A stretch of DNA of 64,000 bases, taken from contig NC_060966.1 of NCBI RefSeq assembly GCF_910589235.1, positions 5,574,820-5,638,819 of the forward strand, written 5' to 3'. The first letter of the stretch is position 1. Every line of letters begins with the position of its first letter. A model generated the notes under the pieces. The model did no database searches, was not told where the DNA came from, and saw only the letters and a list, made by a program, of their open reading frames with translations. The DNA is from Vespa crabro (Eukaryota > Arthropoda > Insecta > Hymenoptera > Vespidae). The position numbers and the translations under genes were made by a program. Shown one piece after another: positions 1-11,433 of this stretch.

Positions 1-185
1 AAAAAAAAAAAAAAGATAAGAAAAATTAACAATCAACTATCCATCATATTTCTTAAATCCAATGTAAAATAATTGATTATCGAATGTTAATTCTAACTTA
101 AATTCCTTACGGTCTCTAAAATTGAAATTTTATCTAAGATAAAGTCATTCGAAAAAATTTCTAAACAAAAGAAAAATTCATTGAC

Positions 186-443
186 CTCTTGTGAAGTTCA
201 GCAGCTTGACTGTATCTGCCTTCGGTGAGTGTGTGTACATCGGTAAAAATATTCTGTATTTGAATTTCGGTATTGCGAATGTCCTGTTCCAGCAGGTCAA
301 CCGCATGTTTAGCTTCTAAAGGATGAAGACGATCGAGACGTCGAGCCTCGTCTTCCACGCGTCTTTCCAATTCTTCCAGACGATTATCAGTTGACTTCAT
401 CTCACGGTGAACTTTCTCGGCAAGCCGTTGAAGTCGTTCGAGT
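186..443 (-). CDS. shot: shot exon: spectrin-repeat segment of the plakin domain
   Basis: Last shot exon visible before the window edge. It encodes about 86 residues, beginning LERLQRLAEKVHREMKS and rich in heptad-spaced Leu with charged residues, as expected for the long helices of plakin-domain spectrin repeats. These form the rod after the actin-binding domain of spectraplakins. The acceptor (TTTAG) supplies one base that completes the Arg codon started by the previous exon. The donor after AAGAG is GTCAAT, a non-consensus but usable GT site, and leaves phase 2. At 258 bases the exon is 1+85 codons+2. The reading frame runs on for a few codons into intron without similarity. The next exon is outside the window, so the protein is incomplete here. 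Confidence 0.88.
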
Positions 444-947
444 CTAAACATAAACATTTAAAGAGTGAGAAAATATATATATATATATATACATATATAC
501 ATATACATGTACATATATCCGTGAAAGCATCTCTCGTGACTCGATGCATTTCGTGACTTCATTGTAAGATTATCCTTTCGTACATCGTAACAAACGAGAG
601 AATGCATACCAAATAGGATTCACGATTAGATCTCTTCTCTTTTAAGAAGTACTTTCTAATCGTGAAACGGATAATTAATTAATCGTATTTAAATATACCA
701 TTAATAAACAAATATACCTCATTTAGTTCGTTTATTTTAATTTAAAATTAAATATCTATTTTAAATAGATATATTAAATATATCTTAATAAATGTCTGAT
801 TGAATATAATATACTATAATATAAGTAAAACTTCTATTTTAAATAAATAAAGAAAAATTATAAATATTTCTTCTAAATAAAACGAATAAAATGAATGGTA
901 TATTCGTTAACTATTATTTTTCTTTTACCTTAAGCACACAAACTAAC
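444..947 (-). other. shot: shot intron
   Basis: AT-rich intron of about 500 bases between the two plakin-domain exons. It carries a short (AT)n run near 475-490 and otherwise nothing I can identify. Confidence 0.8.
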
Positions 948-1398
948 CGTTTGATTTCATCAATAATAGCCTGTTCTCTTTCTTGATGTAACATTATTAG
1001 TCTGCTCCAATTCTTTTCAATCACATCGATGTGCAATTCTGGTTCCATATCGACCTCACCAACAGCTTCAAAATATTTCTGCAAATCTCTAAAGATATAA
1101 GACAATCTTTGCTTGTCCCTGTATCTTGGCGGTACTTCCTCGTTTTTGAATTTAGAGCTATCAGCTGCGAGTTTTTTCATTTCGATCAAAGTTGGCGGGA
1201 AAGATCTATCCTGTACTAAAGTCATCTTTTCACGTATCCAAAGGTGTAGAGAGCTAGCAAGTTCACGATACTCAGCTGATCGTCTTTGGGCTTCGGTATC
1301 ATAAAGGGGATGAATTGGGGGTGGCTCAGGGAACACGTCGTAGAGCGAAGAGATGTACGTTATCAAAGACTTCTCGTCCGGTTCCGGTGTATCCACAT
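948..1398 (-). CDS. shot: shot exon: end of CH2 and start of plakin domain
   Basis: This exon finishes the second calponin-homology domain and begins the plakin domain. The first residues, VDTPEPDEKSLITYISSLYD, match the conserved end of CH2 in plectin, MACF1 and dystonin, where the DEKS-ITY-SSLYD helix closes the domain. About 125 residues of charged helical sequence follow (IREKMTLVQDRSFPPTL, YIFRDLQKYFEAVGEVDM, NWSRLIMLHQEREQAIIDE), the typical first plakin spectrin-like repeat. The acceptor is TATAG and the first two bases complete the Asp codon begun by the upstream G. The donor after AAACG is GTTAGT, phase 2, and joins correctly to the next exon. Length is 451 bases (2+149 codons+2). 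It is shared by all inferred isoforms. Confidence 0.93.
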
Positions 1399-2044
1399 CT
1401 ATAACAATATAAATATTAATAAATATTTAAGTCACAGTTTTGTCATTTTTTAATTTATTTTTAACAATTAAATAATATTAACACAATTAAATGTTCAAGT
1501 TATTGTTTAGAGACTGTTATAAAAGAAAAAAAATTTGTTTTTCTCTCTCTCTCTTTTGTTTTTTAATAATAAATTAATTATTTCGAATTATTTACTATCA
1601 TTTATATCTATTCAAATTTGATTTTACATGAACGAATCATCAACTACATCAACATATATCAATTGATCTTTATAGCGGTATTCTCGTGAACAATGGATAT
1701 CCCATCTATGTGCGTCAAGACTAAAGTATACGTACGCACATAGAGACTTAGAGCAGGGACGACCATAATTATTTATACGGAGAGTCAGTGCTACGATCGG
1801 TCACGGTACTCGGCTTCAACCGGAAACGACGGCGAGTACCGTGACCAAAAAGAAAGGCGACTGTGGCCGGATTTGTGCTTGGTTATTGGGTCTACGTGCA
1901 CCTTGCTGATGCAGATACAGATTGTTGAAAAGAAGAAAGAAAGAAAAGAAAAAAGAAAAAAAAAAAAAAAGAAAAGAAGTAGAAAAAAACTATTTCTTTT
2001 CTTGCTTTCAATCTTACAACTGATGATTCCTATTAACAAATTTA

Positions 2045-2075
<31 letters not shown>

Positions 2076-2346
2076 AAATAAAAAAAATGATTGAAAAAAG
2101 AGAGGTAGAGAGAGAAAGTAAGTTGTTTGATCGGACAATGACAAGTCTGTCTAATAAGAGAATCCATTGGACATGTGCTTTCACCTTCGAGTCAACGACC
2201 AAGCGAAATAGAATTGAGAGAAAGGATAGACAACAAATCCGACTAAGGTGAGTAAAAAGTAAAAAAGTAAAAAAAAAAAAAAAAGGGAGAGGGAGAAAGA
2301 GGAAAAAAAAAGTCAGACAGAAGGGATTTATGAGGAACAGGATTAC
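1399..2346 (-). other. shot: shot intron
   Basis: Intron of about 950 bases inside the CH2 region. It has poly-A runs near 1956-1970 and 2046-2060, and a short (AAAT)n run near 2061-2080. The apparent long ORFs on both strands here are read-throughs of these poly-A/T tracts and are not supported as genes. Confidence 0.8.
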
Positions 2347-2626
2347 CTTCTGGATCGAGAAGCCTCGTAACGCCGTACTCGCGCTCGGCGACGTGGAAGA
2401 CCCGATCGAGCCGTTCTCGAGGTTGACTTGCACGAGCACTTCTCCAATCGACGAGGTCTGGACGGTTTCTATGGAGAAGTGCACTAAACGCTAAACCATC
2501 TCTCCAGGAACAAGTAAAGTCTGTCACACGGACACCAGGATAACGAGCTGTTGAACGTCTTGCCCATCTTAGCAAAGCTTCTCGAGCTGTCACATTTGGT
2601 TCTTGACCTACTACAATGTCTGATAT
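2347..2626 (-). CDS. shot: shot exon: main part of CH2 actin-binding subdomain
   Basis: Encodes most of the second calponin-homology domain of the actin-binding region. It starts ISDIVVGQEPNVTAREALLR, with the IILHFQ/ISDI junction conserved in plakins, and includes FTCSWRDGLAFSALLHRNRP, the CH2 core with the Trp-Arg-Asp-Gly motif. It ends GVTRLLDPE plus one base of the next codon. The acceptor TTACAG and donor GAAG|GTAATC are clear, and 280 bases gives phase 0 in and phase 1 out. Because entry is phase 0, this exon can be joined either by the CH1 exon at 16705 or by the alternative exon at 4779. CH2 helps CH1 bind F-actin but binds weakly alone. Its codons are much more GC-rich than the surrounding DNA. 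Confidence 0.95.
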
Positions 2627-3619
2627 CTGTAACAAAAAGTTATACGACATTAACACATTAACAATAATTAATTTTCTATTATCGATAATTACTTCATAAA
2701 CTATTTATATATCTTGAAAGAAGTATAAAATTAATACTATTAACAAATAATAATAAGCAACAACTTTACGACATTTCAACTTTCAATTGCTCTTTATCAG
2801 TGATAAAATTCAACAATATGTTTACTCATATTGTACAATAAAAATTTAAATAGTTATACAGAGTAATCATTCCTCTTGGTCTAATTATATGACACACAAC
2901 AAACTCATTGATATTTCAATTAAAATTATTCATAACTTTACATTCCGTAATTTAAGATTGATATTATAAAAGAAATAAGGAAGCAACAACTTTATGATAC
3001 TTGAGACTTAAATATTTTTGATCAAAGATAACTCAAAAATATTACTTTGTATAAATATAGAAACATAAATAGTATAGAGATTAATCATTCCCTAATTTAA
3101 ATCAGAAATACCTTTCTTATCTATTCTAAGTCCGTAGACCAGAACGTGCATTCAACGAGAGAAATATCTTCGGAGAAAATAGATCATGGTATTTAAGGAG
3201 AACGATAAAACTTTAACAGACGAGGGTGGTGGATTGGTATTTGTTCTTTTTCGACAAAAAAAAAAGAAAAAAAAAAAAAGAAAACAAAACAAAAAAAAAC
3301 AAAAAAGAAAACAAAAAAAAAGGAAGAAAGAAAGAACGGGAGAAGAAAGAAGAGATGTGTAGGAGAGATAGAAAACAATGAGATTTCTCTCTACTTTGCC
3401 TTTCACGTTTATTATTCCTAACTTAGCAGATGTTCTCGATCGACTTATCGTTTGATGACGGTGCACCGAACTCGAACTCGAACTCGATTGGGTTCGTCGA
3501 CTCTTTCTCTTTCCTTCGAGCTATCTTGTATTCGTTAAATGTCAAGTCGCGACTCTGTGAAGCTTCCTTATGCTTCATGTTTTACGCCACGATTCAAATA
3601 GATGATGATTCAATAATAA

Positions 3620-3890
3620 CATCAAATGATCGATATCATTTTGTATTTTCTTTGACTCATATTAATAATTCATGTATATATATATATATATGCATGCAAA
3701 ATAATCATTTATGCATGTATATATATATATATAAAATTTAACAATAGATAATACTATCAGCTGATCGAAATTATTTTTTATATCCCTTGATTCATATTAA
3801 TTATATATGCATATATTTGCATTGTCAACTGATCAAATTAATTTTTTATATTTCCTAGATTCATAATAATCACTTATGTATACATGCATG
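3620..3890. repeat. degenerate tandem repeat unit, about three copies
   Basis: Three related segments begin near 3623, 3757 and 3826. Each has a TGATC core followed by an A/T run, a CTTGATTCATATTAAT-like stretch and a purine-pyrimidine run with GCAT. Copies are spaced about 135 and 66 bases apart and have diverged, with (AT)n tracts between them. It looks like an old local duplication rather than a known element. Confidence 0.5.
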
Positions 3891-4262
3891 TGTGTGTGTG
3901 TGTGTGTGTGTGTGGATTAAAGATAGAAAGATAATTAACAGTAGTACATACACGCTCATGAAATTTCCGCAACATTAGTTGTCGGCAACTTTGATCTGTT
4001 ACATAAGGTATTGCTACCATTACTCGTCGTCGTGTAACTCGAATAGAAAATAGATAAGATCTATTCAAAGATCCTGCGCATAATATGAATCTCATAGAAA
4101 ATGCACACCATGTTCAACTCGAACGAGTCGAGATAATGCTTTTTGCATTTGTCCGAAGAGTTATTTAACATTACACACAGAAAGAAATAAATCCATTGTT
4201 AAATGATTTATATTTATCGTAGAGAAAAAGAGAATCAAGTGGCATTATAATCCTGATCCTTA

Positions 4263-4264
<2 letters not shown>

Positions 4265-4314
<50 letters not shown>
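4265..4314. repeat. (AT)n microsatellite
   Basis: Uninterrupted AT dinucleotide run of about 50 bases in the intron upstream of CH2. Confidence 0.95.
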
Positions 4315-4315
<1 letters not shown>

Positions 4316-4426
4316 CGATCATAAAGATGAGATGTGACGTGTTACATGAGTAAGATTCGATATCTATATATCGAACGATAATCGTCAACTTGATTGATAG
4401 CAATTACATAAGTATTTATCTTATTT

Positions 4427-4459
<33 letters not shown>

Positions 4460-4778
4460 TTTGCCGCTCTTATAGATATTCCCTTAATGATAAAACAAAG
4501 TTTTTCTAAATAATTTCCATGTAATGTTAATAATAATTATTTAATATAAAATAAATAGTTATTTTTTGAAACTTGTTAGATTACTTCTGAGATCTTCTTA
4601 AATACAATATTTCTTTATCTATTTTTTTTAATCCTTCCTAGATCGATCCTTAAATCTTCTGATAATTCTTATCGATCAGATACAATAAGGTGCATTGATA
4701 TTTTCAGAAATTAGATATTTCATAGATAATAAATTGTATGGAGTTTTCAACATTAGTAAGGCTCTCGGTTTCTCTTAC

Positions 4779-4996
4779 CCTAACAGTCTTCGCTTTTGGA
4801 GAAGCATGTCGAGTCAAGGTCGCGGACGAGGAAGAATCCTTGAGATATTTTTGAGAGCCATACTTGGTTTGGTCCTCGGTAACACTTTTTTCTTCCCCAC
4901 GAGTCAACGTCGTTGTCTTCCGAACTATGCGCGTCACGATGCGTTTAGTGCCATTTTCGCCGCGTCTCGAGGTCTTCGTCGACTCGATCGACGAGC
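4779..4996 (-). CDS. shot: shot alternative exon C2: basic Ser/Thr-rich segment replacing CH1
   Basis: Encodes 72 residues plus part of one codon with no CH fold. The sequence is basic and Ser/Thr-rich: ESTKTSRRGENGTKRIVTR, then RKTTTLTRGEEKSVTEDQ, then DSSSSATLTRHASPKAKTVR. It lacks an in-frame ATG after the upstream stop, so it must be entered by splicing. The acceptor ATTAG leaves two bases (GC) at the start. The donor AGG|GTAAGA is in phase 0 and fits the CH2 exon at 2626. The upstream MATQ exon ends with a single G, which would give MATQG-SSIEST. Known fly Shot forms lacking CH1 have their own N-terminus before CH2, and I infer this exon belongs to that class. It is likely disordered and phosphorylatable. 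Alternative reading: a plus-strand ORF covers the same DNA (about 4695-5000), but its product shows no family features. Confidence 0.72.
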
Positions 4997-7073
4997 CTAA
5001 TTTGATATTATACGAATTTTCGAAGCTATAAAATATTCGTCTCTCGCACCAAATACGATTCGCTCAAGGCAAAAAAGAAAAAAAAAAAAATTGTATGCTC
5101 GAAAGACCGATTGAGAAATCCAAAAAAAAAAAAAAATATTTTAAAAGTCTAAATGAAAAAAATAGATAAAAAATCTTGCAGCAAAAGATTTCACTTAAAT
5201 CGTTAATATATATAAACATATCTTTTTTCTTTTTCTTTTTTCATTCGATTAATCCGTCAACTTATTTTTCTTTGAATCTTTGTATCGATCATTGAAATGA
5301 ATTAACAATTTCAACGTGGATAACATTGATAAAAATTCATGATTGTATATTGAACTACTATTATATATTCGTCGATACAAAGTCATCCAACATTACAGAA
5401 GATATCACCTTATTTATTATATAGATCACGATCAACATGAAACAGGCGGATCGTGGGTGGTATATCACCGTTCTCGATAATCGAAGGACATCGCCAAGAG
5501 GCTAGATGCGACGTTACTTTAACTATCCAACAATTTCCGCTCGCCCACGTTATATACATTTTTAATCGGTTTTTCTTCGGGCTACGAATCCTTATTAAGC
5601 TTGGATCATCAGCAAGAATTGATCAAAGATCAAGGCTAATCATTTTTATCACTGTTTTTATCATTATTCAAATAAGATGAATAATTAATTATGTTTGCGA
5701 TTAAAATTAAAAATAAAGCTTTAACGAGAGAGTAATTAAAGTATGAATAAATTATTTCAAGATAAAATAAATAATACATATTGTTATTTAATTTACTTTA
5801 GAATGATCATATCGTTATTAATATAAAAAGAAAAAAAAATATATATATATAATACATATTATTTAATTATTTAACTTAAAAAATGAATTAAGTCTCTCGG
5901 TCTCTATCTTTCGAGTGAAACTTGAGCGAATCCAACGAATCATTGAACGAGCCTACCTAAGACCTCTGTAGAAAGACGTCTTTTAGTATAGATCGCTTGT
6001 AGATCATCGCCAGAAGGACTTCCAGTACGACTCGAGGAAATAACGTTAGCACGATCGTCATCCTCGTGAGTACCCTGTACGAATAATCGACCACTTTTGC
6101 TAAATCGATATATCGACATCGTTCTATTTTTTTTTTTCAAATTCACTTTCGTTTCACTTCATATATATATATATATGTAAATATATAATATATATATATA
6201 TATACATATATAGAAAAAAAAATCCGCATTCCAAAGCGTTCTCTTTATCTCTTTCTTTCCTTCGGGAAAAAAAAAAATTCACGACACTCGTTATAGTCAA
6301 TGTTTGTTTTTTACTTTGTCTTTCACAACGTCAATTAGAACGAACGAAAAATAGAAACTAGTTTTCGATGTACACCAAACAAAATTCCTCTTTCGATCGT
6401 CTTCTTCTATTATTTCTTCTTCTTCTTCTTCTTATTCTTATTCTTCGTGCAACACAATCGGAAGATAGCGAAGCTGAACGAAAGAAGAAATTTGATTTTA
6501 CGTGCCGAACGGGACATGAGAAGAAAAAAAAAGGAGAGAGAGAAAGAGAGAAGGAGAGAGAGAGAGAGAGAAGGGAAACGTTGTTGGATCGTACGTTCAC
6601 GTTCAGCAGGATACCAGGGCATCAAGAGAACGGCGATGTACACCAATGAAAGCGGTACTTCCTTGTGGTTAATGTTCGAGTTAACGTTCTAACTATCCTT
6701 CATAATTCCACCGGTACTAGCTAACAAAATAAGTTCATTCCAATCACGACGAATAATCTTTAACATCCCTCTTAATAAACATTTAATTTTACTAATTAAT
6801 CCTTCAATGGATTTCTTCTAATTATCCAATCAACGACATATTAATATTTGATAAGAAAAACAATGGCATTAAATTTTTTATTAAATTCTTTTCGAAAGAA
6901 AAAAAAAAAAAAGAAAGAAAGAAATAAAGAAGAAATTAAATCATCTATTAAATAAGATCAAACAATAATTTTATTATTATTATTATTTTTTTTTTTTTTT
7001 TGAATAATAATAGTGCTTGTCACTTTTAATCTGTTTCCAAGTAAATACAAAAAAAAAAATTAATCGAATTTGG

Positions 7074-7106
<33 letters not shown>

Positions 7107-7958
7107 AAAGAAAAAAAATGGAAAAAAAAGTAGCCAAAGTTAATTGCAAGAATCGGTTACACGTGCCACACACTTGTGGTTGTACGACTCGTTCTATAGC
7201 ATTTCGAATATACTACACATCGCACATACCGTCTACTTCGAAGATACCACGATGTGACGTAGAGCACGCATTTACGTCGGAAATAATCGCGAGTAGGTCG
7301 GTGAAATAAGCTACAATAGATGAGCTCCGACACTAAGGTGTCTCAAGTCAAGGAGAATTTAATCATAGAAAAAGAAAAGTAATTGTCTGTATATTCTGAC
7401 GTCATGACATGCGCACCATTGATATTATCGAAACCGACATTATTAAACAACAAAACAATCTCGTTATTTAACAACGGCTTAATGTCACTCAAAAGAATCG
7501 AGAACCGATATCAACGTAAAAAATATTTTTCGAAAACTCAGACCTCTCGCTTTTTCTTTTTTTCTTCTTTAAAGATTTAATACATGACAGAACGACAATC
7601 GAGACGTCGACACATTGTCACTCTTTATTCTATTCAATTTTATATTCTAAAAGAATTCTATCTTAAATGATGAAATCGATAGATCTCGCATATACGATTC
7701 GTATAGAATGGAAAAAAAAAAAAAGAAAAAGAAAAAAATAAGAAAAAAAATTGTTTTTGTTTTATTTTCTCATAAATTAACTAACGATTTGATAATAACA
7801 AGGAAATAATGCCCTGACGTAATTTCAACGTGAACGCTATCCGAACAACGATCACTCCTCCAATGAGATAAGAAGAAACAAGAAGAAAAGAGATAGAGAT
7901 ACCGATGGCACAAGTTACAGGAAAGAAACAAGAGAACGAATAGCAATGCACGACGCAC

Positions 7959-8054
7959 CGATCGCCACTGTGCTGCGTCCTTTCGAGCGCAGGAGAGTAG
8001 GTTCGCGATACGGGCAGGTGAGAGAAGCGCCTCTATACCCCCACTATAACTCAT
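7959..8054 (-). CDS. candidate alternative first exon (MSYSGGIEALL...)
   Basis: Within a GC-richer pocket an ATG opens 32 codons, MSYSGGIEALLSPARIANLL then SCARKDAAQWRS, ending at a possible donor TCG|GTGCGT in phase 0. That phase would allow direct splicing to the CH2 exon. The frame also continues past the donor into a hydrophobic run. There is no recognised similarity and no known fly counterpart. It could equally be chance in an island of unbiased composition. Confidence 0.15.
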
Positions 8055-8295
8055 TCTACTCACGGACTACTCAAGCGCCTGCGCGTTACGATGCCGATCT
8101 CTTCCCTACCAACTCTTCTCTTTAAGAGTTGAACAACACCCACGCAATGTGAATGCCATCTTTCCTTTTATTTTTGTTTAAAAATTTATACATTTTTTAT
8201 CCTCCTATTTCAATCTCTTCAAATTTATGCCAATGCGTTAATATATGTCTGATTTTATAACATAATCAGAAAAAGAAATAATGATGACGATGTTG

Positions 8296-8298
<3 letters not shown>

Positions 8299-8338
<40 letters not shown>

Positions 8339-8339
8339 G
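8299..8339. repeat. (GAT)n microsatellite
   Basis: Trinucleotide GAT repeat, about 13 copies, in intron. Confidence 0.95.
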
Positions 8340-9302
8340 AGATCAAATCATATGGGATTTTTTTTTCTATGAACACAATAGTAATTTCTGTTCGTACGAA
8401 TGGCCTTGTCCATAAGCAAAATTCTTTACCAAGGACATTAAATAATGATCTAACTCGTTAATTATTTCACACCTTCAAGGTTTTTATGGGAATTCATAAG
8501 CGAAGGTTATACGGGAGGAAAAGGAGGAGAGTCAAAATGATCGTAGAATGAGAAGTAAGTATTTTAGAATTAGAAAGTTCAAGAAAAATAGTAAGACGTT
8601 GGGGCAGACGAAAGCAGGTGACCGGATGATTGATATATAGATAATACTATGTTAGAGAGAGAGAGAGAGAGAGACCAAAGAGAGAAAAACTTATGTTAGT
8701 AACATTGATAGATTTATAATATACAGTTATACCTTAAGAGAAAATCGGTCAGATTTAATTGTATATCTCGAAATGATCAGTTTTATGCTCGGCTAAGTGA
8801 CTTTCTGAAAAAAACCAACTATACTCCAACCAAACTCGATGTAATTTCTTTTAAAATAATCCTAATTTGTCAGACCATAATTTGGCATACAGGAAAAGAG
8901 AAGAATAAAAGGACTACCGGATGTAAGAAGGAAAAAAAAAAAAAGGAAAAAAAAAGAGGCAGAAAAATAAAAAGAAGAAGAAGAAGAAGAAGAAGAGGAG
9001 CAAGTGGAAAGCCGTATGGCGATGCCGGTTTGTGTAATCTCGATTTACGGTGTATACCCCAGCAATACGGTAAAGAGGAATAGAGGAAGAGGGAAAGGGA
9101 GAGGAGGAGTGAAGGAAAGTAGAAAGGAACGAAGAAGAAGGTATAAAGATTGGAGAGAACTGGCTGCCCGATCGTGGAGATCGGCGAACCGGATATGAGC
9201 TCGTAACTCCTGCCAGTGCCAATCTGATCGTCATCATTATTATTTCCGGTATACTATGGAATTCATCCCAATAGAAGGATCCTTCATATATAGAAAAGGA
9301 AA

Positions 9303-9337
9303 AAATTAAATTAAATTAAATTAAATTAAATTAAATA
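9303..9337. repeat. (TTAAA)n pentanucleotide repeat
   Basis: About seven near-perfect copies of a five-base AT-only unit in intron. Confidence 0.9.
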
Positions 9338-9438
9338 AAATAACAAAGATAATAATGATATATAAGGAGGCAGAGGAATAATTCGTTTCATTGAATCAAT
9401 GATCTAATTTTATCTAAAATCAAATGATTATGTTGTTA

Positions 9439-9478
<40 letters not shown>

Positions 9479-9637
9479 TAATTATATTTCTTTTTTATTT
9501 TTTACTTTTGATATATTTGGAAGAATATATAATTGGTCTACTAATTTAAAAGTGACTTTTCTTTGGTCGGCCTTGCACGGAAGAGAACGGCACACGGTAT
9601 TAACGATATTCCAAGTGCGGCATCACCATCGACTTAC

Positions 9638-9682
9638 TCCACGAGTCTTATTCGGACGAATGATGTCATGTTCGCAAGACAT
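9638..9682 (-). CDS. candidate alternative first exon (MSCEHDIIRPNKTRG)
   Basis: An ATG opens exactly 15 codons, MSCEHDIIRPNKTRG, followed by GTAAGT, a full consensus donor tail. The junction is phase 0, compatible with the CH2 exon at 2626 but not with exon C2. It sits in a GC-richer unique pocket. No homologue is recognised, and one good donor after a short ORF is weak evidence. Confidence 0.2.
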
Positions 9683-10942
9683 CCTCCACGAGTGTTTCAC
9701 GGGAAAGAATAACGTTGGACTGCTCATGGTATAAAGAATGAAAAAAAAGAAAAAAAAAAAAAAAAAAAAAGAAAAAAAAAATAAGAAGAAAAAGAAAAAG
9801 AAAGAAAAAAGTGAGTATGGTACAACAAAAGGTAAGAGAAGTCTAAAAAGGCGTTCGAACGCATCCGCCCGATTTAAACGATTCTCTCTTTCTCTCGACC
9901 CACTTTTAGTGTCTTCGACGATGCTGTCTGTTTTTGGAAAGAATCAGAAAGAAAGAGAGAGGGAGAGAGAGAGAGAGAGAGAGAGAAAAAGAGAGACAAC
10001 GACGACGACGACGACTTTGAGATATAAGCGTAGGTGAACTTAATGCGTGGGTGATATCTTGAAAGACACCAAAAATGGATCTTCTAAGTTAATTTTCTCT
10101 ATTCTTATTTTCTTTCCTTTACTTTTCTTTTCTTTATCTCTTCAATTTTTTTTTTGTCTTCATTACCAATAGTAAATAAAATTCTCTGCTATTTTATGAA
10201 CTTTTAATATCATCTTAGAAAGTGAAGAGATGAAAACAATTCCCTTTTTAATTATATAATTTTTCATATCCTACAATATTATTACGTGATCTAATTAAAT
10301 GTCATTTCTTAAATGACACACGAACACACACATATACGTATGTATGCGCAAACATATGTATATATATATATATATATATTAATTAAGTTGCACAACGTAA
10401 ACTCAAATTACTTTCCTTTTCGATACGTTCATAGAATTATTTTCACAGGCATAATATTTTTTTCTTCGTTCTTCTTTTCTTTTTTTCCTTTCGTCTATTT
10501 ATTTTTTTTCTTTTTTTTTTTTTTCTTTTTTTACAATAATATTAAATATAGGAATATTCCTGTCTGCTTAATGTCTTTTCTAACGTTATTTTATTAAGAA
10601 AGTAAGAAACACTTATCGATCGTTGAAACTTACAGAGTTCGATCGAATGAAGACCTTTAACTACTTACTTGACTTCGTTCAATAACAACGAACATAGTCG
10701 GTGCATCGTTAGAGGAAAAAAAAAAAATATATTACGTAGTCTTATTTAACATAATTCATTCTGACACCAACGTGTTATTATATATACCTACGCATATTTG
10801 AAGAAGTAAATAAAATAATTAACGAAGAAATAAACTTACAAATTTCGATAATGAGAAAATAAAAATCAAATAATTTTCATAATTGATCTCAATTATTAAT
10901 TATTTTGAAAGTTTCGGCATTCTACTTTTTGATTAAATATAT

Positions 10943-10974
<32 letters not shown>

Positions 10975-11407
10975 GTAAGGAAAAAAAATGGAGATACAAA
11001 TTTTTAATAAAAATCGTAATATAAATATATAAAAGAATTAAAATAAATTCTTTGCAGAAATCCATTATCAAATCAAACACGTACTTTAAATATTACGTTA
11101 TCTATTCAACGAAGACCTTCGATAGAACTTCGATAGAAAATGACATTGCATTTAATGCGACCGCTCACACGCGCAAGTCTTTCTCTATCTGTATTCGTTG
11201 TTTTCTTTGCTTATTTTTTTTCTTTTTTTCTTTTTTTTTTTTTCCCTGGGAAACTAAGAAAAGAACTGGATCGTTGATCCAAAAGTGTAAGAAAAATTTC
11301 TCCACCTTTCCGAGTATCATTCCGTGATTTTCTTTCACTCTCTCGTCGGAGTCAAGTTGCCAGGGAGAGTCGAGGACGACGCGTTTGACAAATACGGTTG
11401 AAGGAAT

Positions 11408-11433
11408 TGCGACATTATTACACACCGTAATGT
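11408..11433. other. small hairpin, 8-bp stem
   Basis: CGACATTA and TAATGTCG flank a ten-base loop. It is a perfect 8-bp inverted repeat in intron, and its function is unknown. Confidence 0.5.

Larger units (their letters stand above)
2627..4778 (-). other. shot: shot intron with AT microsatellites
   Basis: About 2.1 kb of AT-rich intron between the CH1-replacing exon and the CH2 exon. Contents are poly-A at 3256-3320, a degenerate repeat block at 3620-3890, a (TG)n tract at 3889-3914, (AT)n at 4265-4314 and poly-T near 4430-4457. I see no coding exon here. Confidence 0.7.

Noticed and set aside
4695..5000. Plus-strand ORF of 101 codons
   Set aside because: It overlaps minus-strand exon C2, which has matching splice phases and a more protein-like composition. 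The plus product shows no motif.
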